Notes: a model not told the origin generated them from the letters alone. A stretch of 64,000 nt of DNA from Gordonibacter sp. An230 (GCF_002159915.1 NZ_NFJP01000006.1:62001-126000), one strand, 5' to 3'; shown: positions 51,033-60,867, numbered from the stretch's first letter. Program-made: numbers and translations.

Positions 51033-52248
51033 GGAAAAGAGCGGGCAGGGAGGCCAAGGTCCATCGAGCGGCAAGAGCGGCTGGGCGCTTCTCGAACGTT
51101 AGCGCTTTTTGTAGGGGTGGGGTGGCGGTCTTGGCAAGAGGGTCCGGCGGTTTTCCCATCGGCCGTCGGAAGCGGTGGCGACTATGTCGGCAACGCCGTC
51201 CAGGCTCTTTCGGGACGGGGGCGATAACCATTTACGGACACCTGGTCGGCAGTCCCTCTCGAGCGCGCGCCAATTGAGACCCCGATGGCTGAACGGATGC
51301 TCAGGCCACCGGAGCGGCTATGCTCCGACTGCAATGGGGTGCGCCGTTTCGGCTCGGCGGCGGGGCGCGTTTCCGAATGGAGCTGCCATGCCGACCCCAG
51401 CTTGGCGGTAAGCCCTTTCAGCGCAAAATTCGCCAGATTGCTACTGCAGCGCGATCTTGCGCGAGAAGACGAGCGCGGCGTTTCTCCAGGTTGCAGGAGT
51501 GCTCGCTAGGGTGCGGCGGACCGGATGGAGGAGCGCGGCGAGAGACGCCGTTTCCGGCGGAATCCGGTAGCAATCTCGGATTGCGGCAGAATCTCGGATC
51601 GCCGCAAGGGCATGCCCCCTGGGGCGCGGCGTGGCGACCGGCCCTTGGAAGGGGGCCGTGCGCGCATGGCAAATGAAGGTAAGGAGGGGGTGCCGACAGG
51701 CTTCAACACGAGGGGCGCTGCGGCGTTCGGGAAGATCCCCGGCGGCCCGTGCGCGACGAGCCTGCGCAACGGACCCTCGGGGCCGGGCGGGGGCCCTCGA
51801 CGTGCCCGAGGGGAGGTGCGCGGGCGCTGCGGGCATCCAGGGCGCGCCCACCGCCCGGAGGCTGCCAAGAAGGGGCCCTGCCGCCGCCGCGCAAAGGGAC
51901 GGGACCCGCCGACGCCTGCGGGCCGCGCGCTTTGCCGGGGCCGCCATCTCGTTCTGGACGCGAGGCCGCAGGAGGCGCGACCGCCCTCGCGACCGCCCTC
52001 AACGGTGCCGGGAGGAAAGGCTCGAGGCCTTCCGGGAGAACGACGGCGAGGCGCGCGATGCGATCGCGGGCCGCAGGAGGCGGCTCGGCTGCGCCGCGCA
52101 GGCAGTCCGGGCTGGCTGCGCGGCTCCAAATGCAACCTACGTGCAGCGCGGGGGGGGGCGAGGGTATTGTGGCGCATGGCGTTACAGACGAGCCGTCGCT
52201 CGATCTTCCTCGCGGGCACTTCGCGTGCGAAAGGGATAGAATACGGCC
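51033..52248. other. Long GC-rich intergenic region
   Basis: No gene is supported in 1.2 kb; all open frames lack ribosome sites and family resemblance. Contents: a small hairpin CGGAGC/GCTCCG near 51320, two tandem 18-bp units AATCTCGGATTGCGGCAG and AATCTCGGATCGCCGCAA (51572-51607), and at the right end the promoter of the kinase gene. Confidence 0.4.
52237..52248 (+). promoter_or_regulatory. Leaderless-type -10 box of the sensor-kinase gene
   Basis: TAGAAT (52237-52242) ends six bases before ATG 52249, with no ribosome site, so the mRNA probably starts at the start codon. Confidence 0.55.
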
Positions 52249-53644
52249 ATGGGTTCGCTCGATCTGCTCAACATAGGGCTCGATGGATACAGCGCGCTTT
52301 TGTGCGCGGTGATGGGCGTCCATGCGCTCATCGGCGAACGCGGGCGCCGTGACGGGGTGAGCCGCTGCTTCGCGGGCATCTGCTTCGCGAATGCCGTCAT
52401 GGCCTTGGGGGACATGACGTCGTGGGCGCCTGCGCCGCCCCTTGACAAGGCGGGATACGCGCTGGTGGTTGCAGGGTCGTTCGCCTATTATGCGGCTGTG
52501 ATGCCCCTCTACCTATTCTTCACAGGCTATATCGTGTCGTATTTGAAGCGCCGCACGCAGCTTGCGCCGGCGGTGCGCCGTGTGGCGCCGCCGCTTCTGG
52601 GGGCGCTGTTCGCGGCGTACCTGGCGTGCTGCGTCGCCTCGCTGTGGAACGGGATGCTGTTCTCGGTGACGCCGGAGAAGGGCTATGCGCGCGGCGACTT
52701 GTTTTGGGTGTCGCAGGCATCCGTCATCGCGCTGCATCTGTTCAACGCCGTCCTTGTGCTGCGCCATTTCGGATGCCTGACCGCGGCGGAACGCTTGGGG
52801 TTCGCAAGCTACCTCGTGCTGCCGATGGCGGCCAACGCCGTGCAGGTGGCGTCGTTCGGCATCGCGCTTCTGAACGCGTCCATCACGTTGGCGCTGCTCA
52901 TCATCTTCATCAGTATCCAATCCGAGCGCAAGGCGCTTTTGGCACGGCGCGATCAGGAGCTTGCCGAGGCGCGCGCGAACATCATGCTGAGCCAGATCCA
53001 GCCGCATTTCCTGTACAACACGCTGACGGCCATTCGCGAGCTGTGCCTGATCGACCCCGGCGAGGCCGCCCGCACGGTGACGGACTTCTCCTCCTATCTG
53101 CGAGAGAACATGGCATCGCTCACCAGCAGCCGTCCCATCCCCTTCGAGCGCGAGCTGCGCCATGCGCGCACGTACCTGTCCTTGGAGCGACAACGGTTCG
53201 GGGAGCGGCTTCGCGTGGAGTTCGATGTGGCGACGATGGCGTTCTGCCTGCCGCCCCTGTCACTGCAAGCGCTCGTCGAGAACGCGGTGCGCCACGGCGT
53301 CACCAAGCGCGAGGAGGGGGGGATGCGTGCGCATCGTCGTGCGGGAGGAGCCGGATGCGTTCGCGGTGGCGGTGGAGGACGACGGCGTGGGGTTCGACAC
53401 GGCGCGGATGGCGGATGACGGGCGGTTGCATGTGGGCATCGCCAACGTGCGGGCGCGTATGGGGATGCTGGTGGGTGGCACGCTTTCGGTGGAGAGCGCG
53501 CCGGGTGCGGGTACGCGCGCGACGCTGCGGGTGCCGAAGGCCGAGGAGGGGTGCGGGGGGTCGGAGTCCTCGGCGAGAGGGACGGTTTCTGCGGAAGCTG
53601 CGCGCCTGACGGGGCGCCGCGCGAAAGGAGGGCGGGTGAGGTGA
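52249..53644 (+). CDS. LytS-like sensor histidine kinase, frameshifted at a G7 run
   Basis: A membrane histidine kinase of the LytS/His_kinase type. Six to seven membrane spans (residues 1-225) precede a short coiled coil and the phospho-acceptor region SQIQPHFLYNTLTAIRELC (His253). The N-box region LQALVENAVRHGVTKREEGG follows. At 53316-53322 there is a run of seven G. Reading straight through gives an Arg/Gly-rich false tail ending at 53418. With one G fewer, the frame continues into CVRIVVREEP, VEDDGVGFDTARM, HVGIANVRARMGML and GTRATLRVPK, the missing half of the ATPase domain, and stops at 53644, overlapping the response-regulator GTG. The state here is therefore 'off' (or a sequencing error). 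Phase variation by G-tract slippage is plausible. Confidence 0.85.
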
Positions 53645-54639
53645 ACGTCATCGTGGTGGACGACGAGCCGTTGGCGCTGCGCGGCATCGGGCGCTTGGTG
53701 CGCGAGGCGCTGGAGGGCGATGGGGGTGCGGCGGGCGCCGGAGCGAATGCCGTAGCGGATGCGTTGCCTGCAGCGAGCGCGGCGGACGCCGGGATGGCCG
53801 ACGCCGGGGCGGCGGTGGATATCCGGCTGTTCTCGCTTTCGCGCGAGGCGTTGGCCTTTGCGCGCGAGCGTCGCGTGGACGTGGCGTTTCTGGATATCGA
53901 GATGCCGGGGATGGGCGGCTTGGCGTTGGCGAAGGCTCTCAAGGACATCGACCCGGATGCGCATATCGTGTTCGTAACCAGTTACGAGCGGTACGCGGTT
54001 GATGCGTTCTCGGTGCACGCGACAGGGTATTTGCTGAAGCCGGCGCGTTTGGAAGACGTGCGGCGCGAGCTGGCATTCATCGGGGATGATTTGCGGCGAC
54101 GCGATGCGCACGTCGGGGCCGAGGGCGCCTCGGCGGCAGGCTCGCGAGGGTCTTGGTATGCGGAGGGTGCTGACGGCCGCCGGGTTGGCGGCGAACCCTG
54201 CGACCGGTCGCGCAAGCTGCGAAAGGTTCGTGTGCGGACGTTCGGAGGGTTCGAGGCCGAGGTGGGCGGTGTGCCGCTTTCGTTCAAGCGCTCGAAGTCC
54301 AAAGAGCTGCTCGCGCTGCTGATCGACCGACGCGGGTGCGGCGTGACCACGCGCGAGGCGTGCGCGGTCTTGTGGGAGGATGCGCCCTATAGCGCCTCGC
54401 AGCGCAGCTACTTCCAAAACGTCGTGGCCGATCTGCGCGCCGCGCTCACCGCTGCGGGCGCGGAGGCGGCGCTCGTGCGCTCGCGTAACAGCCTGGCTAT
54501 CGACCCTGCGCTCATCGACAGCGACAGCTACCGCTTCCTCGAGGGCGACCCCGTTGCGGTGAACGCGTATCGCGGCGACTACCTGCCCGCCTATTCTTGG
54601 GCCGAGTACTCCGTTGGCTCGTTCTCGCGGGTGCGCTAA
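53641..54639 (+). CDS. Response regulator with SARP/OmpR-like winged-helix output
   Basis: A 332-residue regulator paired with the upstream kinase (GTGA overlap; GTG start). The receiver domain has VIVVDDEPLALRGIGRLV, the phospho-acceptor in AFLDIEMPGM (Asp85), FVTSYERYAVDAF and ATGYLLKPARLEDV. An Ala-rich insert of about 30 residues lies between the first helix and the rest of the receiver. The output domain (about 200-332) reads VRTFGGFEAEVGGVPLSF, RSKSKELLALLIDRRGCGVT and FQNVVADLRAALTAAGAEA, as in SARP-type winged helices, not the LytTR domain usual for LytS partners. Targets are unknown. Confidence 0.88.
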   Translation: MNVIVVDDEPLALRGIGRLVREALEGDGGAAGAGANAVADALPAASAADAGMADAGAAVDIRLFSLSREALAFARERRVDVAFLDIEMPGMGGLALAKALKDIDPDAHIVFVTSYERYAVDAFSVHATGYLLKPARLEDVRRELAFIGDDLRRRDAHVGAEGASAAGSRGSWYAEGADGRRVGGEPCDRSRKLRKVRVRTFGGFEAEVGGVPLSFKRSKSKELLALLIDRRGCGVTTREACAVLWEDAPYSASQRSYFQNVVADLRAALTAAGAEAALVRSRNSLAIDPALIDSDSYRFLEGDPVAVNAYRGDYLPAYSWAEYSVGSFSRVR

Positions 54640-55481
54640 GACAGAGGCGGCGAGCGCGGCGGGCGAAAGTGGCACAGATCGCGCTTCGTGCATAGGTCGG
54701 TAGCTCCCTATCGAGGTGATGGCGAATCTCGAGACAACGCGACCTGGGCTTTCTGTGCCAACGGGCCGAAGAAGGAAGGGTCACGGAGCCAATGCGGGCG
54801 GAAAATCTATGCACGAAACGCGATCTGCGCCACTTCGGTCGGTTCTCTCTGCCAGTTTTGGCCAACCGGCAGGTCGTGTGCTTGGTTCATCGGGAATGAA
54901 AAGCGCGGGCACTTGTCTCGTTGCAGAGTCAGACGCCCCCCTGGCTCGTGCCGTTCGAAGGCGTTGTCGGGGTTTCGGGTATCATGCGTCGAACCGATGA
55001 GGCCGATGCTCGGTCGGCATCGTCACCCGCGGCGGGAGAAGAGTGGCGTCGCAGGCAAAGGCATTGCCCGAAGCTTTGCGCTCTGTTTGCCGAAGGATTG
55101 GTCGAGGTCTGCGCGAGCATGTCCTAAAGCGCCTCATTATCCTGCGTTTCGCCCGCCACAATTGCTCCTGAAGGGCGGTCCGGTAAACCCGAAAGCCCCT
55201 AAAGTGGTGCTGTCTCTGTCGGCTTTCTCCATAGGAAAGCGCAAAGAGGCGTGTCGCCTTTTCCGGGCGGATCTCTTTGCGACCTCGGTGGCCGAGCACG
55301 TAAGTGCGAATGCGTTTATGGGAGGGGCAAGGGAAGGCGGGTTGGCGAGTTGGAAGGCGGAATCGACTCGCTTGTTGTCGTTTTGTTGCTCATGATTTTC
55401 TACTATAAACAACATATCGTCGGGTCGGTTGCGAAAGGCGTTTTTGATCCGATTTTGAGAAGGATGGAGGAAAGAGAGCCT
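54640..55481. other. Intergenic region with a long inverted repeat
   Basis: No gene is supported. It contains the inverted repeat at 54667-54835 (listed separately). The stretch from about 55380 is AT-rich and probably holds the promoter of the protease gene. Confidence 0.45.
54667..54835. repeat. Long inverted repeat, possibly a MITE-like element
   Basis: Arms of 29 bp (54667-54695 and 54807-54835) match at 27 of 29 positions when one is reverse-complemented; core shared sequence CAGATCGCG and TTCGTGCATAG. They enclose about 111 bp. There is no transposase. The size (169 bp) and terminal repeats suit a non-autonomous mobile element or a large RNA hairpin downstream of the response regulator. 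Confidence 0.55.
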
Positions 55482-58259
55482 ATGAGCAAAGCGATTTGTA
55501 CTGATCGATGCAGGAAGCTGCCGGGGTGCGCTCGCGGAGTCCGCGCGGCGTTGGCGTTCGTCCTGGCGACGACCCTTCTGCCGACGGCTTTGTTCCAAAC
55601 CGCTTGGGGCGATGAGGCCGTTGGGGACAAATCCCCGGGCCTTGCCAAGATGCTTGATCGCGAAAGCCAGGCGATCCTCAAGGCGTACCAAGCCGCCATC
55701 GACGCAGGGGAGGACCCGTCGTATGCGCTGGCCTATCTGGCGCAGGAATCGTACAACTCCAGTGAAAGCGACATCGCGCCTTTGTTGGGCGAAACTGCCC
55801 CTTCGGAGTTCTATCTGACGAACCAAGGGGCCGTCACTGATGTGAAGTTCCAGAACCCGTGGGGCTCCTGCTGGGCTTTCGCGGCCATTGCGGGCGTGGA
55901 GAGTTCCATCTTGAAGGCAAGCGGTGCCGCAACCGGTTCGGGCGAGGTCGACGAGCCGCAGCTTTCTAATCTGCCCAGTTCGGCCACGGGCAACGGTCTT
56001 GATTTCTCGGAGCACGCTCTGGCATGGTTCGTCCATGAGCCGCAAACCGAGGAGAGCGGCGGTTCGCAGGTGGGCGAGGGGTTGTTCCGCAACGATCCGG
56101 ATTCGAATGCCACTCAGATGGTGGGCGGCATGCCTTACCAGGCCGAGTCGGCCTTGACCTCGTGGCAGTCCTTTGCGACCGAGGAGTCGGTTCCCTACAC
56201 GTATCGGGATGCCGACGGGACCTTTCATACGGACGACTCCTCGTGGTACCACATGAGCAGCGCGGTGCTCGACCCTTCCGACGAAACCGATGCGCGCAAC
56301 AAGGACTGGTCTGTCGATCCCGAGCTGCGCACCGAGGAGGGCACCGGCTGGCGCGTGTCAGGGACGATCGATCTGCCGAGCCCCGCCGTTGTCAGCGTGG
56401 ATGCGACCACGGGCCAAAAGACGTACACAGGTTACGATGCAGAGGCCACCGAGGCCATCCAGCAGACGCTCATGGAAGTGGGGGCGGTCACCATCGCTTA
56501 CAAAGGGGACCAATCTGAGCCTTCCGAGACGACGGGGGACGGCAAGTATGCCGGCAGCGGCGAACATATCTCCTACGACAACTGGTGCCAATACGATGCA
56601 AACGAGCACCCGGGTGTTGACCATGCGGTGACCATCGTTGGCTGGGACGACAACTATCCAGCTTCGAACTTCACGGGCACGGTTAGCGGCAGTCCCGAGG
56701 GCAACGGCGCATGGCTGGTCAAAAACAGCTGGGGTGCCGATGCGTTCTTCTCTGATCGTGGCTATTCGGTGGAGGATTCCATAGGATGGGGGCTGCCAGA
56801 CGAGGAGGGCGGTGCAAGCGGCTTTTTCTGGCTTTCGTATTACGACCATACTATCTCAAACCCCGTCGCCTACCAGGTGACCCCCGCCTCCGAGAGCTAC
56901 GATAACAACTACCAGTACGACTACCTGGCCACCTCGCAGCAACCTTCCTGCGGAACCACTCCCGGCGATGTGCGGGTTGCCAATGTGTTCACTGCTGACA
57001 GCCCGGAGATACTGCAGGCGGTTTCCGCATGGACGTTTTCCCAAGATGCAACAGTCGAGATCGAGGTGTACCTGCTGGATGACGAGGCCGATTCTCCTGT
57101 TGAGGGGGTGTTGGCGGCAAAACAAAATGCGGTATTCGAGTATGGCGGGTTCCACACCGTTGCGCTTGACAACCCGGTGCGCTTAGCCGAAGGGCAGCGT
57201 TACGCGGTGGTGGAGCGCGTGCCGACGACGTACACCGATCCCGCTACCGGCGAACAGGTTCCCGGTGGTTATTTCAATCTGGAATCGGGCATAGACCCTG
57301 AGGTCACCGCGACGATGAACATTCCTTTGAGCGCAAGCACGGTGTCCAACGACGGGGAAACGTATTACACCGAAGACGGCAAGACGTGGAAAACTCCCGC
57401 TCAGCTTAATGAGGAGATGGACCAGCTGGGTTCGCCCATGTCGTACGGAAGCGCGCTCATCAAGGCGTTTACGGACGAGGATCCGAACCCGCCTGTTCGA
57501 GAAGATGCTGTGCTCGAGGCGGTGCAGGGCGAAGGCGCTCACGGCGAGATTGTTGAGACCTATGATGCGCAGGCGTTGTCTGCGGATGACCTGGTGGCGA
57601 AGGCCTACTACGGCGAGGAATCTGCTGAGGCCGACGACTTGTCGTTCTCGTATCGGCTGGAGGGTGCAGACGACGCGTTCGTCGAGGGTCTGCCTTCCGA
57701 TGCCGGCATCTACGAGGTTTCTATCACATTGTCTGGGAAGGCGGTCGGGAGCGTCGAGTATCGCGAGGTGACTGCGACGGTGCTCGTGCGAATCGATCCG
57801 GCGACGTTCTCGTATGCGGTTCCCGATCAGAAGGTGAAGATCGGCACGGGGTTGGATACTATCGAGGCGCCTTCCGTTGCCCAGGGGGTCGCGGGGCAGG
57901 AGGTGAGAGGCGCTCTTTCATGGTATCTCGATGAAGCGCGCGCTCAGCCGGTTCCGGCGGACTACGTCTTTGCCGGCAAGGAAGGCGACGCAGTGGAACT
58001 TCATTGGTCGTTCGCTCCTGCCGAAACGGAATCGAATTACGTGTCCGAGCCAGTCAACGGCGTCGCGCGGCTCACATTGTCGGGCGGTGGCAACCCCGAG
58101 GCATCGTCTTCCGGAGACGACGGTTCGACGCTGCGGAATCTTGCGAGCACTGGCGATGTGCTTGCGTCGGTGCCGATCGTGCTTGGCACGCTCGTTTCGG
58201 TGGCGGGGGTGACGCTTGTCGTGGCGGCGGCTCGCCGCCGATTCGCAGACAAAAGGTGA
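55482..58259 (+). CDS. Papain-family (C1) cysteine protease, cell-wall anchored
   Basis: A 925-residue secreted protease. Signal peptide about 1-43. The papain domain has NQGAVTDVKFQNPWGSCWAF (nucleophile Cys130), DHAVTIVGWDD (His381) and WLVKNSWGADAFF (Asn415). The central part resembles the lectin-like domain that follows C1 domains in such bacterial proteins (VRVANVFTADSPEILQAVS). About 300 residues of Ig-like modules follow (ALSADDLVAKAYYGEESAEA). The C-terminus has LASTGD, a hydrophobic span and a basic tail (AARRRFADKR), a cell-wall sorting signal of LAxTG type as used by class E sortases. The start at 55482 has GGAGGAAAGAG. It is paired with the homologue at 58687-60783; the substrate is unknown. 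Confidence 0.9.
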   Translation: MSKAICTDRCRKLPGCARGVRAALAFVLATTLLPTALFQTAWGDEAVGDKSPGLAKMLDRESQAILKAYQAAIDAGEDPSYALAYLAQESYNSSESDIAPLLGETAPSEFYLTNQGAVTDVKFQNPWGSCWAFAAIAGVESSILKASGAATGSGEVDEPQLSNLPSSATGNGLDFSEHALAWFVHEPQTEESGGSQVGEGLFRNDPDSNATQMVGGMPYQAESALTSWQSFATEESVPYTYRDADGTFHTDDSSWYHMSSAVLDPSDETDARNKDWSVDPELRTEEGTGWRVSGTIDLPSPAVVSVDATTGQKTYTGYDAEATEAIQQTLMEVGAVTIAYKGDQSEPSETTGDGKYAGSGEHISYDNWCQYDANEHPGVDHAVTIVGWDDNYPASNFTGTVSGSPEGNGAWLVKNSWGADAFFSDRGYSVEDSIGWGLPDEEGGASGFFWLSYYDHTISNPVAYQVTPASESYDNNYQYDYLATSQQPSCGTTPGDVRVANVFTADSPEILQAVSAWTFSQDATVEIEVYLLDDEADSPVEGVLAAKQNAVFEYGGFHTVALDNPVRLAEGQRYAVVERVPTTYTDPATGEQVPGGYFNLESGIDPEVTATMNIPLSASTVSNDGETYYTEDGKTWKTPAQLNEEMDQLGSPMSYGSALIKAFTDEDPNPPVREDAVLEAVQGEGAHGEIVETYDAQALSADDLVAKAYYGEESAEADDLSFSYRLEGADDAFVEGLPSDAGIYEVSITLSGKAVGSVEYREVTATVLVRIDPATFSYAVPDQKVKIGTGLDTIEAPSVAQGVAGQEVRGALSWYLDEARAQPVPADYVFAGKEGDAVELHWSFAPAETESNYVSEPVNGVARLTLSGGGNPEASSSGDDGSTLRNLASTGDVLASVPIVLGTLVSVAGVTLVVAAARRRFADKR

Positions 58260-58378
58260 TGTGCGCAAAGCTTCGGATGAACGCTGCGTGATCGTATGCC
58301 GTCGAGGGCTGCGCCCCTCCCGACGGCATGGCGAGCGCGTCTGCCCCTTTTGACGGCCGCAGAGAGGAAGGAATGCCG

Positions 58379-58675
58379 ATGGGCTTGTTCGGCTCGGGAA
58401 AGTTCGACGAGGAGAAGCTGCAGGAGCGCGTGGCAAAAGCTCTTGATGAGATGGGCCTTACCGTGGAGTCGGTATCCGAGAATGATGGGGCGTTGCATGT
58501 GGGCTGCTTTCAGGGCGGGTCGGGGCTGAGCTCGTTCAAAAACCTGTCGCTCACCATCGAGGGTGTCATCGGTTTTCTCCAGGCGAACGATCGCGAGATC
58601 GTTGATGTGAAAGCAAGCCCGTGCGGCTCGGGCGACTCGATCATGAGCCAGCTGGTGACGGTTCTGTATCGGTAG
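58379..58675 (+). CDS. Small protein between the two proteases
   Basis: A 98-residue protein starting MGLFGSGKFDEEKLQERVAK, then LTVESVSENDGALHVGCFQG and LQANDREIVDVKASPCGSGD. It has no signal peptide or span and looks like a compact alpha/beta domain, perhaps of the heavy-metal-associated or DUF type. The start at ATG 58379 is preferred over 58373 because AGAGGAAGG is then at a proper distance. It lies between two surface proteases on the same strand and ends 11 bp before the second. It could be a cytoplasmic companion, but its function is unknown. Confidence 0.7.
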   Translation: MGLFGSGKFDEEKLQERVAKALDEMGLTVESVSENDGALHVGCFQGGSGLSSFKNLSLTIEGVIGFLQANDREIVDVKASPCGSGDSIMSQLVTVLYR

Positions 58676-58686
58676 AGAGGTTGTCG

Positions 58687-60783
58687 GTGGAAGATCGTCG
58701 ACATCGAAGGGTAAGGGCCGACGTGGGAAAGCGGCTCAGCATGGATGGACGGCTTGGTGCGGGCCGACGATTTGTCGCGTTCGCACTGGGTGCGGCGTTG
58801 GCGTGCGGGCTTGCGCCTGCGGCGGCGCTCGGAGAGCCGTCGGTTTTGGAACGCACGGGCGATGCGGTTGACGTGCAAAACGCGGACGATGCGGAAAGGA
58901 CGGCTGGCGCGCCGGGCGAGAGTTCGCAGGGTGAGGGCGCGGACGGTGCGCAGGGCACTCGAGACGGAGCCGAGGAATTCGAACCGGCATCCGAACCGGA
59001 GCTGCCGTGCGAGTCGGAGTCCGGGTTCAATCCGGATCTGTCATCCGAATCGGAACCTGGGCTCGGTTCTGAGCCGTCGCCCGCCCCTGCCGACTTTGTC
59101 GATCCCGCCGATGCGGCATCGTTCGACCCGCGTGAGAAGGGCCTCGTCACGCCGGTGCGCAACCAAGGCTCCGACGATTTGTGCGGCCCGTTCGCCTCGA
59201 TGGCTTCGCTGGAGACCTCGCTCGTCTACGACGGCGTGGCCACCGACGAGCTGGTCGAGAAGGGCCTGTCCCCTTATCAGGCGGTGTATTTCGCCCGAAT
59301 GGGAGACGAGGAGCGCGAGGCGGGAGGCTTGAACGCCTTCATGCCGGATGTCCCCTATGCCGGAGGCGTCGCGCCGTTTGCGGTGGCGGGAAGTCTGGCT
59401 GCGGGCAAGGGCGCGTCCATTGCGCAAGAGGGCGTGACGGATTGGGCGAACCCGCAGCTTGACGAGGCGTTGCGGTTCCAAAGCGACGTGCGTCTCACAG
59501 GAACCGCTCACTTCAACTTCAACGCAGCTGCCTATTGGGAGACGCCGGGGGGTGGCGAGGAGGGGCTCGCCGCCGTGAAGCGCGTCGTGGCGCACGAAGG
59601 ACCGGTGGTGGCGGAGTTCTGCTCCGATCAGAGGTTCGGTAACTTCAACGACCGGGAGTCGTGCTACTACACGGCTCCCGGCACGACGGGCGCGGTGCCC
59701 GACCACTACGTGGCCATCGTGGGCTGGGACGACGGCTTTTCGCGTGAGAGCTTCAACGAGTGGATGCGGCCCGAATCCGATGGTGCATGGCTGGCGAAGA
59801 ACTCATGGGGCGGCGATTGGGGAGAATCGGGCTATTTTTGGATCTCGTACGAAGATGCCACGCTGTCTGCCCAGGCGGCGCTGTTCGGCGAGGTCAAGCG
59901 CGAAGGCGAGGCTATCTACCAGTACGATGCGAGCGGGTGGACCGACTCGCTGTCGATGGGCGGCTCCGTCGGCTGGGCGGCCAACGTGTTCACGAGCGGG
60001 CGGGACGAGACGCTTGAACGCGTGCAGTTCTGCACGACGGGCATCGGCACCTCCTATGCGGTGGAGGTGCATCGCGGGGCGACCGATGCAGATCCGCGCG
60101 GCGGCGAGGTGGCGGCGACGTGCACGGGCGTGCGGGGGATGCCAGGTTATGTGACGGTGGCGCTCGACGAGCCGGTGGCGCTTTCTGCGGGCGAGACGTT
60201 TTCCGTGGTGGTGAGGCTCGAGAACGAAAGCTACGCATATCCGCTTGCCGTGGAAACGTTCACGCCCGATCCGGAGTTTCCCGATGCTGAGCCTACGTAC
60301 ATGGGATACGACGCGCAGGGCTCGCGCGAGGTAAGCTGGGTGTCGGTTGACGGCGTGATCTGGGAAGACCCCGCAGGCTACGGGCGCGATCTCGCACAGG
60401 GAGGGACATGGGGCGACGAGGGCGCCGGAGCAGGTTCTGCAAACGCGCAGACCGTGTCCAAGGTCAGTTCGGCGCACTCGTACGTGACGAATGTGTGCGT
60501 GAAGGCGCTCACGATGCCGTGCGAGGCGGGCGGTGGCGAAGGCGAGGATGGCGATGCGGGGGGCGAATGCGATGTGGACGGCGATGACGGTAACGCGGCG
60601 CAAACCGGCGGCTCGTCGGACGGCCCAGCTGCGCTTGCCGACACCGGCGATGTGGCGGCTCCCGTTGCAACGTCGCTTGCGGTCTTCGCCGTCGTCCTTG
60701 CCGTTTTCGTCGTGGCAATGACTCGTCGGGTGGCTACCGACGGCCGATGCGGGAACGGTCGGAAACGGCGTGCGCTGCCATGA
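58687..60783 (+). CDS. Second papain-family (C1) cysteine protease, cell-wall anchored
   Basis: A 698-residue homologue of the protease at 55482. The start is a GTG at 58687 with GAGAGG seven bases upstream; the signal peptide includes FALGAALACGLAPAAALG. A Glu/Ser/Pro-rich spacer (about 60-135) leads to the papain domain: LVTPVRNQGSDDLCGPFASM (Cys166, in CGPF instead of the usual CWAF), DHYVAIVGWDDGF (His340) and WLAKNSWGGDWGESGYFW (Asn372). The lectin-like region follows (VGWAANVFTSGRDETLERVQ). The end shows LADTGD, a span and RRVATDG, again an LAxTG-type sorting signal. All catalytic residues are present, so it should be active. Confidence 0.9.
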   Translation: MEDRRHRRVRADVGKRLSMDGRLGAGRRFVAFALGAALACGLAPAAALGEPSVLERTGDAVDVQNADDAERTAGAPGESSQGEGADGAQGTRDGAEEFEPASEPELPCESESGFNPDLSSESEPGLGSEPSPAPADFVDPADAASFDPREKGLVTPVRNQGSDDLCGPFASMASLETSLVYDGVATDELVEKGLSPYQAVYFARMGDEEREAGGLNAFMPDVPYAGGVAPFAVAGSLAAGKGASIAQEGVTDWANPQLDEALRFQSDVRLTGTAHFNFNAAAYWETPGGGEEGLAAVKRVVAHEGPVVAEFCSDQRFGNFNDRESCYYTAPGTTGAVPDHYVAIVGWDDGFSRESFNEWMRPESDGAWLAKNSWGGDWGESGYFWISYEDATLSAQAALFGEVKREGEAIYQYDASGWTDSLSMGGSVGWAANVFTSGRDETLERVQFCTTGIGTSYAVEVHRGATDADPRGGEVAATCTGVRGMPGYVTVALDEPVALSAGETFSVVVRLENESYAYPLAVETFTPDPEFPDAEPTYMGYDAQGSREVSWVSVDGVIWEDPAGYGRDLAQGGTWGDEGAGAGSANAQTVSKVSSAHSYVTNVCVKALTMPCEAGGGEGEDGDAGGECDVDGDDGNAAQTGGSSDGPAALADTGDVAAPVATSLAVFAVVLAVFVVAMTRRVATDGRCGNGRKRRALP

Positions 60784-60867
60784 ATCTGGCGTCGTTTCGT
60801 TGCTCTCGATGCATTATGGTCGCTTCTGCTTTCCCGCGGTCGATGGAGAGGAGGTCCGTCATGGGTT

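Noticed and set aside
48531-51074. Minus-strand 847-codon frame over the aminotransferase and ddl
   Set aside because: Two well-recognised plus-strand enzymes explain this DNA.
54688-55395. Plus-strand 235-codon frame after the response regulator
   Set aside because: It begins within one arm of the inverted repeat, lacks a ribosome site, and reads as Arg/Cys/Ser-rich non-natural sequence.
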